Part shown: piece by piece, positions 21,175 through 34,590 of the stretch | Position numbering within the stretch: the stretch's first letter is position 1 | Layout: every line of letters begins with the position of its first letter | Assembly: GCA_963920665.1 (NCBI GenBank) | Contig: OY987269.1 | Span: forward strand, 6,264,501-6,328,500 | Reading direction: 5' to 3' | Length of the DNA stretch: 64,000 nucleotides | From: Straminergon stramineum | Taxonomy: Eukaryota > Streptophyta > Bryopsida > Hypnales > Calliergonaceae | Made by a program: the position numbers and the translations under genes | The notes under the pieces: model-generated | Database searches by the model: none | What the model was told of the DNA's origin: nothing | What the model saw: only the letters and a program-made list of their open reading frames with translations

Positions 21175-23239
21175 CTGTTCTACCAGGCGGTGGAGCAAAA
21201 GTATCACCTGTCAAACAAAGCGAAGAATATGAGCTCCGTCCAGTTCGATACTCCATTTCAACAGGACAACGAAACTAGCTACCACAAGTTCTACTGAAAT
21301 GAAATTACATGTAGGTGTGCTTCGTGCGCTTCGCCCGTTAATATCGCAAAATTTCTATCGAAGGTTTTACTAAACAACAGTAACACGAACCTCTCGATGT
21401 CCAGCGAGAAAAAAATCCCACCAAGGCGATTCTCTAAAACTCAGATCATACCATAATCTAAACTGACAAATCCTGAAATTCGCAAGCTACTAATGCCAAT
21501 TATGACATGACAATACGGCTCATCACCTCGAACAGAAAAAACACAGTAGAATTTCACTTCGTCTCTGTACTTCCAATTCGACATTCCACTTCGACGCGAC
21601 AATGAAAGCAGGCACGAAGTATTCTCTTTAGCTTGCACTGCTTTGCCATTTGTGAGCTCCCATCTTCAGAGATAAAAGCAACTAATGCCGAAGCTCTCGC
21701 CTCTGAAGTTTCCTGGCCTCCAAAATCACCGCCAGCTCTACTGAAATGACATCGTATAACAAAGCCTCGGTGCACTTAATGCATTCATTCTTGTGGCAAA
21801 ATTTAAATCCAAGATTCCGCTGAATAACACGAACCTCCCAATGTCGAGCCAGCAAAAGACAACAAGAGAAAAAATTCTAAAACTCAAATCGTGCCATACA
21901 CTAGTCGCACGAATCCTCAAGCGTGAAACACGCAAGCGATGCCAATTATGGCATAATGCGACCCATTACCTCCGGACTCTGAAGTTTCTTAGCAACAAGT
22001 TCTACCAAAGGAGCATTCCAAAACTCAATCCAAACGTACTAAGTCCTCAAACGCGGAATTCCCAAGCTACCAGTGCCAATTCTTACATGAAGAGTAAACA
22101 CAGAGAAAATTTTGATGTCTTTGTGCGCAGCCAAAGGCGACATGGCATCACATCTTAAAGAAAGACTCGGTTCGCTTCGGGCAGTTTGTTTGTCATTGTC
22201 ACCAAATTTTAATCCAAGATCCTACTGAATAACAAATGTTATCCTTCCTCATGTCCAGCCAGAAAAAGATTTCCACGGGAGCATTCCAAAACTCAATGTA
22301 AACGTACAAAATCCTCAAACGCGGAATAAGCAGGCGACCAGTGCCGATTCTGACATGAGGAGTTACAAATAGAGATGAATTCAATGCCTGTGCGCGCGAT
22401 CAAAAGCGACATAAAATCGTATAGAAAGTCATATAGAAAGTCTCGGTGCACTTCGGGTAGTTAATACGTTTTAGTCACTGGATTTTAATCCAAGATCCTT
22501 CTCCTAGAACAACAACCGTTGCCCTTCCTCATAAGCGCTCGAATTCCATCGAGATATCCACAGGAGCATTCCAAAACTCAATGTAAACGTGTAAAATCCT
22601 CAAACGCGGAATTCGCAAGCTACCAGTGCCAATTGTGACATGCATAGTAAACGCCTGTGCGCGCGACATGAAATCACGTCATATAGAAAGCCTCGGTGCG
22701 CTTCGAGCAGTTAATTGTTATTGCCACCAAATTTCAATCCTAGATCCTACTGAACAACGACCTTTGTCCTTCCTCAATTTCCAGCCAGAAAAAAAGATGT
22801 TCACAGGAGTATTTCCAAAACTCAATCCAAACGTACAAAACCTTCAACCGCCAAATTCGCAAGCTTACCAGTGCCAATTCTCACATGAAGAGTTACAAAC
22901 AGAGATGAATTTGATGCGTGTGCGCACAGCCAAAGACGACATGAAGTCGCATCTTATAGAAAGCCTCGGGGCGCTTCAGGCAGTTCCTTCACTTCGGGCA
23001 ATTCATTCTTTACTGTCACCAAATTTTAATTCAAGCTCCTACTGAACAACAACCGTTCTCCTTCGCATGTCCAGACACAAAAAATGATTCTATAGGAGCA
23101 TTTCCCAAACTCAATCTAAACGTACAAAATCCTCAACCGCGGGAAATTCGCAAGTTACCAGTGCAAATTATCACATGAGGAGTTCCAAATAGAGATGAAT
23201 TTGATGCCTGTGCGGATGGCCAAAGGCGAAATGGAAAAA
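21175..23239. repeat. ~270-bp degenerate tandem repeats upstream of the DUF3067 gene
   Basis: Repeated blocks contain AAACTCAATCCAAACGTAC (near 22022, 22290, 22574, 22819 and 23107; spacing 245-288), each followed by CCTCAAACGCGGAATTCGCA, CCAGTGCCAATT and a TATAGAAAGCCTCGGTGCGC segment. More diverged units are near 21436 and 21879. On the minus strand a good acceptor (TTGTTTGACAG/GTG) lies at about 21209, just above the DUF3067 start codon, so this field could be a long leader intron. Confidence 0.7.
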
Positions 23240-23640
23240 GGAGGCGTACCAGGTGGGAGGATGAGCAACGCGACGGAGGTGGTCGTGCGCGCTACACCAT
23301 GAACGTAGCGGGCAGACCGGCGAAGGGGAGGAGGACTGATGAGGGAGTGGCGTAAGGGCGATGCGTTAGGGTTTGTTTGATGTGCGCAAGAAGGCAGCCA
23401 GCGATGGAGAGGGCGAGGGGAGCCAGCGTGGGGCTTGCGAGACCTCTCGCACCACGGAGCTCCGCCGAGGGCTGCGATTACGCTTAAGTTAAGTGATGGA
23501 GAGGCTGCATTGGCGCCACCAACTAAGCTTAAGACGTCAACGGGGAGCCTCCCTATTGAACTGCAAAATTCAGTGGCACGCCAGGTGCAGTGCCCATTTG
23601 CAGGTGGAAAGTGCCTAACGGGGAACTGTGGAAATTTATA
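23240..23640. other. GC-rich block, possible promoter or 5' exon of the DUF3067 gene
   Basis: About 400 bases much richer in GC and CpG than the surroundings, ending abruptly near 23640. A minus-strand open frame of 164 codons (23155-23649) is probably a by-product of this composition: it shows no recognisable domain. A CpG-rich promoter or 5'UTR exon for the gene downstream on the minus strand is the simplest reading. Confidence 0.35.
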
Positions 23641-23865
23641 AATAAGCATTGTTATTCATAGTCGTTATTTTCATCTCCAAAATTGTTTTCGTTATTTTCA
23701 TAGTGCAATGAGCATAGTTGGAGGCACGTTTTTCTAGGAGAAAAAAAAATCATTTTTGTAGTGTTAGCAATTGAAACTCAAGAATTAGAATTTTTGGAAA
23801 AGACATGTAATTACTATAAATTTTCTAAGTAGAACTCCCCAAGCTACTAAAACCATCACATAGTT

Positions 23866-24420
23866 GACAAACAAGTGCATACTAATAATGCACGGATGAA
23901 CTTCTATGTAGGGAACATTGGAGATCACGTCGCCTTGATGAAGGTTCATGATGCTTGGAAGGAAACAAACTATTCAATCCAATGGTGCTGTGAAAATTAC
24001 ATCCAAGTGCGGAGTATGAAGTGAGCTCGTGATATTAGGGACCAATTGAAAGGATTTCTTAAGAAGGTAGAGATTGACGCTACTTCTAGTCCTAATGAAT
24101 TGGATAACATACAAAAAGCCATCACATGTGGGGTTTTCTATCAAATTGCAAAACTTCAGAAGAATGGAAGCTATCGTACAATAAGAAATCCGCAACCAAT
24201 GAGCATATACCCGAGTTCAAGTCTCTCTCAAGTTTTACCACCTAGGTAGATTCTATACCAAGAGTTGGTTATGACAACAAAGGAATATATGCGACAAGTC
24301 AGTGAGATCAAGCCGGAATGGTTAGTGGAGGTTGCACCTCACTACTACAAGCTAGAAGATATAGAAGATTCTAGAGCTCGCAAAGTGTCCAAAGGGTTGG
24401 AAAAAGGTAATCTTGACTAG
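23866..24420 (+). pseudogene. Retrocopy fragment of a PRP2-type DEAH-box splicing helicase
   Basis: Translated without gaps, this gives the conserved C-terminal region of PRP2/DHX16-type helicases: NARMNF, GDHVALMKVYDAWKE, QWCYENYIQVRSMK, ARDIRDQL, KNGSYRT, then [17 protein letters not shown] and [13 protein letters not shown], ending at TAG 24418-24420. Two in-frame stops sit where the family has Arg (TGA, SMK*ARD) and Trp (TAG, PPR*ILY), both explainable by single base changes. About 185 codons are intronless although host genes here have short exons, and the 5' part is missing. This points to a 5'-truncated processed pseudogene. No poly-A tail remains. Confidence 0.85.
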
Positions 24421-25962
24421 GCAATAGGATGCTAAAATCTATATCAAGGTTTTAGAACTTCTAAGTTGACATCATAGCATCAATGTTTGTTCACTTATCA
24501 CAATATAATTGATGGAGGTGAAAGCACATTTTTAAAGATGAGCTTAGTATTCAATTTTCTTTTTGTACTTAGCTTATTCTTCTATGCCTTTAATGATTGC
24601 CTTAAAGTCTTTATTATTGAAGGGTTTGATTGATTGATTGATTGAAGATCTTGTTAAGGTGGAATTGACATTGAATGAAAATTCTTGAGATGTTACATTG
24701 TATTGTGCATTGTGAGGTTTTATTGGCTTTATAGCATTCCCTATATGTAAATAGTGCACATGGATGCACAATGCATGCCATTGATAAATCTTTCATGGTG
24801 TATGTATTTGTGATGACAATGTAATTAGATCATCATGCTTTGTGTCAATAATTTGGTTTTGAATCTTATCTTTGTAGTAGTGATTTTTAGAATAAGACTT
24901 AAGTTTCATACTAATGATATAAATGTTGTAATGTAATAGTGCAATTAACCTTTTTAAGTCATAATATAAATGCATTATTCTTATGAACAGGAAATGATCT
25001 CAAAGGATAGATATGAAACAACTTAAGTAGTAGGGACCAATTCAAAAGTGAAAGTGTATGACTCTATAAGATTTGAGTATAAAATGACAACTTTCTAGCC
25101 TCAAAGCAATGAGAAACACAATGAGAGAATGTGACCTTTGAAATGAACAACATTGCCTTGCAATTGAGTTGTTGTTTTAATGATTACAAGTTGTTTATTT
25201 GTTTTGATTACCTATGGTTGGTAATTATCAAAGTGCAACTTATGTATAGTTGTTGATTGTCATGCCTTTGTATTGACGTGAAAGTTGTATAACAAATTAT
25301 TATGAAATGAATGTTGGAGCTTTAAACTTTGATGGTCTAATTGCCTTGGTGGAGGTAATTTGGCTTCAAAGTGTGATGAAGGTGAAACACCTTATATTTA
25401 AGGAATTGATGGATGTTGTAACTTTGTATAGATTATTGCATAAGTTATTTTGTATGATTGTTATATTAAGTCCCATTAAATTGAATATTTAACTTCTAAA
25501 TCCATAGTGATTGAACCATTCTTGGTATTCTACAAAATAATCTATCAATTCTACAAGCTTAGGTTGGTAGTTTATTGGGATAATAGTCAAGATTGCACAA
25601 GTCAATAGTTTGTGGTGGAAGGATTTTAATTAATATTCCTACAATTCTTACATATTATAAAGTAAGTGGTCTCCAATTTCAATGGCAATCCCATCCTGTT
25701 TGCAAGTCAAATATTGAAGTGTGAAATGATGGGACCAGAGTATCTAAACTCTTTTTCATTGCAATGTGGTCTTAGGTTCTTATTGACTATTTTATGGTTT
25801 CAGAATTTCACCTCTCATTGATTATTTTACTCACATGCAAGGGAGTATCTTTGATGAGCAAATTAGAAAATGTACAAAGTACAATCTCACAATGTTCAAA
25901 TACTCTTACTACTTACATCAACATTTGGAGTTGGTAAAAATCTAGTTAAGATATCATAGAGG
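24421..25962. other. AT-rich intergenic, nothing recognised
   Basis: No coding frame above background and no clear repeat pairing within the window. Confidence 0.5.
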
Positions 25963-26710
25963 GGTAATTCCAAGAAACACTTCAGGTTTTTGGCTCAAAA
26001 AACTGATTTCTAGCCATAGGACTAGCAATACTATGAACTACTATCAATTTCGCGTGGCAGACTGCACCTACAAATCTCAACCGTCGATTTCGGGCACTTG
26101 CAGATCTGAACCGTTGATTCAATACTATATAGTACCATGTAGTACTATAGACTACTATGGAGTACTATAGGAGCCACTAGCAGCAGAAAAGGGGTCTACA
26201 GACCTTTTCATTTTTAATAATTCAAAAAAAATTCAAAAAATTTCCAGAAAAAAGACATTTTTTTAGACAAGCCTATTCTCACATTGCACCAAAAAATTCT
26301 TCAAAAAACAAATTTTCCTGCCCCAAAAATGTGTGTGAACAACAGTCACTTTGGCCCTATGTAGACACCTCCTACAAATTTTTTTTGCAAAAAACTCTTC
26401 GTCTCTCATTGGAATGCAAGTACACCTCCAACTTCTCCAATTTGTGGCTTCCAGTTTGCATTTTTGGGTACAACTTTGGCTCAAAACCCCCCAAAATGGC
26501 TAAGGTAGACACCCAATCAAGGGCACTTTGAAAATAGTAAATTAATTTTTGAAAACCCCTTAAACAAATAGAGAATGTGTGAAACTTTTATATGTACCTT
26601 CATTCCAAATTTCAAGACAAACGGACTTACAATGCAAAAGTTATGACAAAAAAACACATGTCTGAGGGCAAGGGGACAAAAAATAGGACAAGTGTTTCTT
26701 GCAATCACCC
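25963..26710 (+). mobile_element. Inverted-repeat element, family E, copy 1
   Basis: 748 bp with terminal inverted repeats GGGTAATTCCAAGAAACACT and the complement of GGGTGATTGCAAGAAACACT, flanked by AGAG at 25959-25962 and 26711-26714. Near its left end lies a string of TAGTACTATAG-like steps. An inverted relative is at 36728-37443. No coding capacity. Confidence 0.75.
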
Positions 26711-26880
26711 AGAGCTACTCTCGTTTGCAAATGATTAATTGAGAGTCTATTGTCTTTATCCAAGTGAATGTTTCATCATCAAATGTTTCTATTCACACTT
26801 GTAACTATTGCAAATATGAGTCTTTGGTCGCTTATGAAGAAATGTGAAAGGTTCTTTGTTTATGGGTGTTCTAGTACCTA

Positions 26881-27007
26881 CAAGAAAACAATGTCAATAT
26901 GGACATTTTCTATCAATTAGAAATTTCGGATATGTCAATTTGGACATTTTTTGACAATTTGTTGTTTAATTCAAATACAGTCAGTCAATTCGGACATTGT
27001 TTTCTTG
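26881..27007. mobile_element. Small foldback element
   Basis: 127 bp with terminal repeats CAAGAAAACAATGTC and its complement GACATTGTTTTCTTG. GACATTTT-type steps recur inside. No convincing target duplication. Confidence 0.5.
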
Positions 27008-27216
27008 AGACTATACTAAGGTAGTTTGATTGAATATTTTGACTCTTAAAAAGCTTCAAGAATTTGAAATTGAAAGATGCCTAGATTATCTAATAATTTG
27101 ATTATGATTCAAAAAGTCTAGGTCCCAAGCTAACATTATTTTGATCTAGAATTGTAAGAGCATAATCTTTTCAATCAATGCAAGTTGTACTCCTTGTTGC
27201 AGGAATACTTGACTAA

Positions 27217-27548
27217 GGTAGGAGGCTCAAAATCCACTTAGGCTTTGAAACCGTCCATCTCTTCAAATGTACACTATTTAGACATACATTTTTTTGTCTT
27301 TACAAGGATGTCCCAACAATGTACATTTGAGGAGGTGGGTGGTTTTAGAGCCCTATACCATTTCAACTTCAAAAATTCATAACTAATTCCACAAAGTTCC
27401 AAAAAATATAAAACAAGTCAAACAACTTGGATTGGATGCCAATTCCACCTATCTTTTAAGGAAATTTTATTGAAAAATATTTCAAGAAGTTTCACCTCTC
27501 CAAAATTCAGTTTCAGCTCTTAAATGGCCACTTTATAAACTTCCTACC
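27217..27548. mobile_element. TTAA-like element F
   Basis: 332 bp with ends GGTAGGAGGCT and the complement of GGTAGGAAGTT, flanked by CTAA and TTAC, both one base from TTAA. Internally it shares CTTCAAAAATTCATAAC with family B, so it may be a distant member of that group. Confidence 0.5.
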
Positions 27549-27799
27549 TTACATGGAATATCATGGAGTTCTAGCACATAAGTAAGTGATCCCTGACCTA
27601 ACAAAGGATGCATCATCTTTGGGGATTCAATCTACTTGAGTTCCCTGTTGTGATTTTATGTTTTCTAAAGCCTCCAAACATTTTCCTCCGTAATTTGATC
27701 ATGTTCATACATTTTGCCATGTGAAATTGACACAAAATAATTTTTCCACAAAATTTCCCGTACAAGCTAGTTGGTGAACAAATTTTACTTAATCCTTAA

Positions 27800-28300
27800 T
27801 CCCTAAAGGATCAAGTGTCCATTCATCATATGCAAGAAATCTCAAGTAGGTTCCAATAAAGTCATTTTTGGTCAGATGTTCTTGAAAATTGAACACAATG
27901 TGTAAACATGTACCTCCTTGTTGAAAAACTAATTTTTTCTCTAATTGGGGTGCTTGGATCAAAAGTTATGCTACCCTAAATTTTTGGGGTAGATCGGGCA
28001 TATTAAGAATCTTGGGTAAATCTTTTGCAAAAAATCTCATTAACTTTTGAAATTTGGCAAGTATGTAACTAATAAAATCTTACAGGAAATTGTCCAAAAA
28101 AACAAATTTTAGTCCTCAAATCACATTCTAAGAGGAGTCAAACTTTATTAGTTATGTTTGAGCAATTTTAAGAAAAAACTTTTTCTTCTAATTTCAAGTC
28201 CTATTATCTTGCAATTTGTGAAGTCAAAATTCTTGAAATTTTTTCTACACATTCCAAATGTTTGTATCTAAAATTCCATAGTTTATATTAATAATTTGGT
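27800..28300 (-). mobile_element. TTAA element, family G, partial copy
   Basis: Starts TCCCTAAAGGATCAAGTGTC after TTAA 27796-27799 and follows the reverse complement of 39979-40569 for about 200 bases (AAAAGTTATGCTACC segment). It then resembles part of H1. No right end was found, so it is truncated or recombined. Confidence 0.5.
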
Positions 28301-29648
28301 CATTGCACAAGTAATCATCAAAAAATAACTAGTGTAATGCTAATGCACTTAATGTGCTTGCATTGCAAGGTGATTTAGAGTAAGCTAGAGTCCATATTTG
28401 ATTCTAAAGTTTTTCATAAGAGAACCTAACATCATTTGATTTAAAATGGTCAAAATCCTCATTTTTGTGTAGAGCAAAAGATTCTCTCCAAAAGGGCCCA
28501 AAGTCTACCACTACAAAGTAAACCACTGCCAAAAAATTAGATTATTATCATCAACCAAATAGATTGAATTTGGATGAAAAATTTGTAATTCCTGATTATG
28601 TTGTTAGGCCAAGTCATTGCATAACTAAGTTATACTAGCACAGACCTATTGTAGTGTTAGATGGAACTTAGGAGAATATGGATTGTACAACCAATCGACT
28701 CTCAAGCTTACAGAACGGGATGAAAAACATTCAGAATGATAGGATGAAATAATTGGGATGAAATCATGACCAAATTTGTGACTATGGGTTGTGACAAATC
28801 GCGTGACAATGTGTAATTAATATAATAGATTCAGTGTAAGTGATCTCAAAGGAAACAATGGATACCAAGTTCTTTAATCTGCAAGTCTTCCAAATAGGAC
28901 CGGACCGGTGCCAATCCATCAAAAAAATTCACAAGAGGAAAATATTATATAAAATAATAAAGAGTGGAATCATATTTTTCTAACAAAATAAGAAATCAAC
29001 CATATATTTTTTTGCTCTTCCGCCATGTTGGTAGATTATGGACATTTTGGTTCAATTTTGTCACATTATCATATAACCATAATTTTAGAAAACAAAAGTG
29101 AAATTACAAAAAGAAATAGAATGAAGACAATTATAGAATGTAATATTCAATTTTTCTTCACTTTATTAGATTTATGAAATTCATTCAATTATATGATTTT
29201 ATTTTGGTCACAAGCTGGATTAACCCTTATAGGGCAATTTTACTCCATTTTAATTTTTTTTAAATTTGCATAATGTTAATTTTTGTGACACTCTAAAGAA
29301 AGCATCTTGAAAGCTCAAAATACACCACTTTTTGAACTTTTCTATCAAATTTCTCTTGGTGTGAGCTCAAGAAGTACATCAATTATTCCATGATGTTTGT
29401 CATTGTTATTTCCATTTTCCTTAGAAATTTCATATTGTTTTAAGCACTTTTGTAATTACTAGGAATATTACAAAGAAATTTTCGTAAAAAATAATATAAA
29501 ATTGAATTTGATGTTTTTGATTCTGAAAAAATGAGATTAAATTCAGAACATATCTTACTACATGTGAAAAATATCAAATTTTGGAAATATGTTTTAATGT
29601 AGAAATCTAATGAAGTTTGACCAAGCCCAGGCATGAAATGTCTTTTAA
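28301..29648. other. AT-rich sequence with a dispersed repeat at 28830-28905
   Basis: Positions 28830-28905 (ACCAAGTTCTTTAATCTGCA, AGTCTTCCAAATAGGAC) recur at 45240-45325. A TTAACCCTTATAGGG end lies at 29220, but I found no partner. No gene seen. Confidence 0.4.
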
Positions 29649-32600
29649 CCCTTCATTGCCTAAGGCCTAAATGGGTTAAATACATCATTGCTTTTGAAGT
29701 CTTATAGATCTAAAGGTCACTTAGTTATAGAGATTTCAACCATACAATCTTGTAGTGTACGCGTTGCAAATGATGAGAATCAAATTTGAAGTCATTTGGC
29801 CACATAGATTGCAAGATTATAATATTTTACTGTTGAAAAAGGATGTTGAAATTTTCCGAAAACACAAGTGGAGGTGAAATTAGATTTCTAAACCTACTTA
29901 TAATGTAGATTTTGCCTACTCGACAAAACCCAGGGAAATATAGTATAGGGGGGTAATTCCTAAGGAAAGGTCAATAAGTCTAACGTTTGCGTGACTAAGG
30001 TCACTTTTTTTCATATTTTTCATATTTAACTATTTTGTTTTACGATTTGTTTTAGATTTTTAACAAAGAAACCTACACTCTTAGTCAAATAGTCTCTGTC
30101 CATCCCAAATGCTATTTATAATAGACTCCATGTATGCGGTCCCAGTCCTATATAGTATGCTTTTGGCTCGTGGCAAATCCTCTTGTTAATTCCTCAAGTT
30201 TGATCAATTTGTCTTGACAATGCATGCACTATCAATGTAATCAAATGCACCAAGGTATATATTTGAAATACAATAAACTTTTAGGGAAATTATTTATTAC
30301 TTTAATTCCTCTTTATTTTCCCTCTTCTAATCCATACTATATTATTAGCATAATTGCTAATTTAATATGCAAATATCATATCCGTATTTTTTATCCCTTT
30401 GTTTAGTATGCAAAGCATGAAAAGTTGAGAATTTCATTCCTCGTTTAATCAATTTATTCTTTACGTCAGCCCCATAGCTTTAGCTTTTCCAATCAATTTG
30501 TCTTTAGCTTTACCCAAACTTTACTTGAATCAATTTGTCAAGACCCTAGACCCTTAACCATATGACTATTGGTCCTAGCACCTATGACTATGCATTCTAT
30601 GACTCATAGCTGTAATCAATTTGTCTATCAATACTGGCTACTTGCTTATCAATTTAACACTGAAACTACCATCAGTACTATAAATCACTCAAATAGATTC
30701 CAAAGCCACAGGTTATGTGTCAACTTGACCAAATCCGATAATGATAATTCACTCAGTTTACTCACAGACTACTTGATCTCGCAATTTGTTCTGCCAATGT
30801 TGGAATTGGCCTTTTTATTCCAAATTGCTTAAGTTAATTCACTTTAACTGTGAATTACTCACCAATTAGACTATACTGCCTACACCACATATTCAACCTT
30901 CACAACTTGTCTAAGATAAATTGACCATTGCTAACACTAATCTCCAAATGCAAGACTCATTGGATTTATCAATTTCATTGTTCTAACTGAGTCGATCACA
31001 TTATCCAATTAATTTGACTGACACAATTTTCTACCCATATTGAACTAATTAGCTAATTGCTCTTACACAAACAACTTAATGCAAGCAAATTGACAAATAG
31101 ATGTTACCCACATCCAAATTATACACAAGTAATTTATCAACTAATCTTCAAATTCACTGCAACTTGACCAAATCAAATATTCAATTTCTACACACAACAC
31201 ATACACATAATTTGTCAATGCAATTAGTCCATAACACAATTATAAGAATTCATCAATTTCACCAAGTAATTAGATTTGCAATTTCTTACACACAACTTAC
31301 AATTTTAATTTGGCTACCTGCCAATTTAACAATCAATTATTCCATTTGATCAATTAGATACTATAATCACTAGTCAACTTGATTCACAGACTTAAACTAA
31401 ATTTTACAATTCACAATGGATACCCGTCCAATTACCACATGCATATACTGAATTGGTTAATTAGACTCGCCATCAATCATGTACAAACTAGCAATTCGAC
31501 TTGAATCTACACTTTACAATTAATCTTGTTTAAATTATTCAGTGAACAATTAACTCACTGTTATCTTCTTAGTAATTAAACAAATAACCAAGCCTACTCA
31601 ATTGAAATGAATTGATCAATCTGCAATTCTTACCCACACAACAGTACAAACAACTTGACTCACAATTGCAATTTGACTGAACTTGCACAACTGGGATAAC
31701 CTCCTTGCAAATTCACCGTCAATTAAAGTTGACATGCCAAGCTCACTACTTGTGAGGATGGTTCCGCCAAAGAAATTGCCACACAAACAATTTGAAGAAT
31801 ATACAATTTATATATATAGTAATGGCGACAAATTGTTTTAGCAACTAAAGCTTGAGAATTTGACTCTACATACAAAAGTAAGAATGAAGTATGAGCTATT
31901 TGTCATTTGGACATGTAGTCTTCAAAAAGACAAAAAGAAAGATTGCATCTCTTCACTTGAAAATGTGCATCAAGCTATTGGACTACTTCAAATCCTACCC
32001 TATTAGACCTGTTCAAATCTTTCTATGTGCCTATTAGCTTTTCATATGAAATATTGGTCTAATTATCATCCTCCAAGGGAAATTAGACTAAATCTCCACC
32101 CTATTCTCACTAGCAAGGCTAATTTAGAAAAAATTCGAAAAATTGAAGCAACTACACTACTCAAACGAAAGAGCTTTAGATTATAAAGTGATTTCAAAAC
32201 TAGTATACAAACACATTGGTGAAAAAAAAATTTAATCCATTGATTGTCTCAATGTGTCTGTAAGATTGCTTTGAAAAGTAAAAAAATAGCAAGAAAAGCT
32301 ACAAAAACACATCTAAGGCTCAACTTCCTTCTACTAAAATGCTTCTCAATCACTCGTAACTTTTTGGATTGATATAAAATTTTAGACATACAAACTAGAC
32401 TATAGTGCAACTTTTCCAAGAAAATTTATTAAAAAAAACACTATATGAAGAAAAAACAAGCAACTGAAGTTCACTATAATCCAAAAATATTGGAATTTTG
32501 AACTTTGAATTGTTCTTAAACATTCAAAAAAACTTGGATTAACAAGAAAATTCTACCACAATAACTAGATTTTCAAGGGAAATATAATCCAACAAATTTT

Positions 32601-32876
32601 ATTGAAAATGAACATTGGATGAAGGAGATACAAGCCCTTGAAGTTGCAGCCATCAAATGTAGTTTGGTGAACTCAAATAAAACCAATGAACTTCAATTGG
32701 CTTCCAAAAACTCATTACATCTTAAATTGATCTGAAAATTTTATCACACAAACTAGAAGAAAGAGCGCAATCTTCCAACAAGGTTTATTGAATTTATCTT
32801 ATGCAAAAGTTACAACACTTTGAATTGGACTTGAAACTCTATGAGGACACTTTTGGTCCCCTTCAACAATGAGGGG
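29649..32876 (+). mobile_element. TTAA element, family J, copy 1, with a ~2.2-kb insert
   Basis: 3228 bp between TTAA 29645-29648 and 32877-32880, with ends CCCTTCATTGCC and CAATGAGGGG. It matches 59267-60532 at both sides: from ACATCATTGCTTTTG to AGGTGAAATT on the left, and from ACAAACACATTGG to ACTTTTGGTCCCC on the right. Copy 1 has roughly 2.2 kb extra between about 29915 and 32155. Part of that insert is the G-poor tract listed separately. Confidence 0.7.
30180..31700 (+). repeat. G-poor tract with recurring CAATTTGTC/CAATTAG motif
   Basis: For about 1.5 kb the plus strand is strongly depleted of G relative to C (for example 31021-31080 has about 3 G and 14 C). Short related words such as ATCAATTTGTC, CAATTAGAC and GCAATTTG recur every few tens of bases with no fixed period. 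No coding frame. It looks like a very degenerate simple array. Confidence 0.55.
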
Positions 32877-32880
32877 TTAA

Positions 32881-34457
32881 GGGTTAAGAAAGGCTTCTGT
32901 TACCGCACCCAAAAAGGAAGTTCAACATTCCTTGCCAAATAAACATTTAATCTACTGAAAATAAGGAATATTTTTCCAATGTTTTGTAATACTTTTTTGG
33001 TCCATTAAATTATCATTATTATTATTGCAAAATTAATTTTCCAAAAATTTTGGTGTCCATTTCTAGAATTATTTTATACCGACACACAACCTTTGAAGTA
33101 ACACAAATTCATCATTAACTTTCAACCTTTGCATGGATTTTTTATTTGATACATTGAAATGAAAATTTCAATTGATTAAAAATAAAAATTCTTAGAGGCA
33201 CACTTGCTTACAAACAATGGAATAATTATGTACTCAATTAATTATTGAATTCACTTACTTATAGAAAGTCAAGGAAAAACATTTAATGGAGGTGGAGGTA
33301 TGTGTTAGTTAATTATGTTATATAAATTGATTTGACCAATTACATGGATTTTAGAATGTGAGAGTTTAACTAAGCGAGTGAATTCTCCAACTTCCTTTAT
33401 AGCTTTTAAACCAAAGATAAATTGCATGTTAGAAAGCAAAAAGCAAGAAAAGGTCCACTTCAAGACATGTGCATATTTTAACTCACTTCTTCCTAGCCAG
33501 GTTGTGGATCAACCTCAGTCTTACAAGCTATGTCTCATGCATGTACTGAAGTTGACAAAATGAACAATTGGCAGTTATGATTGTATGCATACCTCCCAAT
33601 TGCTTCCTATTCAATTTTTAATTTGTTGTAGCTTTACAAACTTTGTCAAGTCTAGAGGATAAGTTGTGCCTCATACAAAAAATGTTGTCTTCTATTTCAT
33701 CCATTTGCTTGTATGATTTTTGTACATTCTATTAAGATTGTATAAAATCCCAACCCAAGTTTGCTACAAGAGTTGGCCTAAGGATAGTAACTCCCTTTTC
33801 AGAATACGATTATGAGAAGAATCATTCCAATCCCTTTAGAGGCAACATGAGTGAAGGAAATGCAATTACCCAAATACAAATTTGGACTCAATGCTTTTTT
33901 TTCAAAATTTTTTACTAAATCTACATAAGTGAACAACTCAACAATGCATTAAATGTCCCAAGACTCCTTACAACAATATACACATACAATCTAATGCATT
34001 ACATTACAAAAAAAACATAGTAGATCCCCAAAACTATCCAAGCTCACTGAATTAGTATGTCTACATTCTTCGATGATTGTAAAGTACACTTACTAATTTG
34101 ATTGTGTTTTTACAATACTTGTGCATTTTTTCTAGAATACTTTGAAATTGAAAAAAAAAGAGGGCCAATGTATACACTCCTTTAAAAAGATTATACCTTA
34201 AGAAGATAAAGCATAGAAAAATTCTCTAAATAGGAGAACTAAAAAAGTGCAAAATCTCAAGAAAATAGATAATTTGGCATTTTAATTTTTAAAAAAAAGG
34301 TCTGTAGTCTAGTACTTTAGACTTTTGTAGTACTTTTTCGATTATTAAAGACTTTATACACATTATTTTACTTTATAACTAGTATTTCGTATAAAAAGTA
34401 TTCTATTTTCATTAAAGTTTGAAAAAGTTCAAAGACACTTTAGTTTGTAGTTAGTAT
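32881..34457. other. AT-rich intergenic, nothing recognised
   Basis: No coding frame and no paired termini found. A frame at 33378-33563 has no recognisable domain. Confidence 0.45.
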
Positions 34458-34590
34458 AATAGTAAAAGGGAAGAAAAGCACAATTTAAAATGAAAAGCAA
34501 AAGGAAAGGTAAAGAAAAAGAAGAAACGCAAAAGAAAAAGAAAAATTAAAGATAAAAATAAAGGAGATAAAGAAAAAGAAAAGAGAAAAT
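34458..34590 (+). repeat. Long polypurine tract
   Basis: About 130 bases almost wholly of A and G (GAAAAGCAAAAGGAAAGG, AAAGAAAAAGAAGAAACGC and similar), polypyrimidine on the other strand. Such tracts can form triplexes or act as polypyrimidine-rich leaders. Confidence 0.7.

Noticed and set aside
23155..23649. 164-codon minus-strand frame
   Set aside because: No recognisable domain, biased composition and location in a GC-rich block; more likely promoter or leader sequence.
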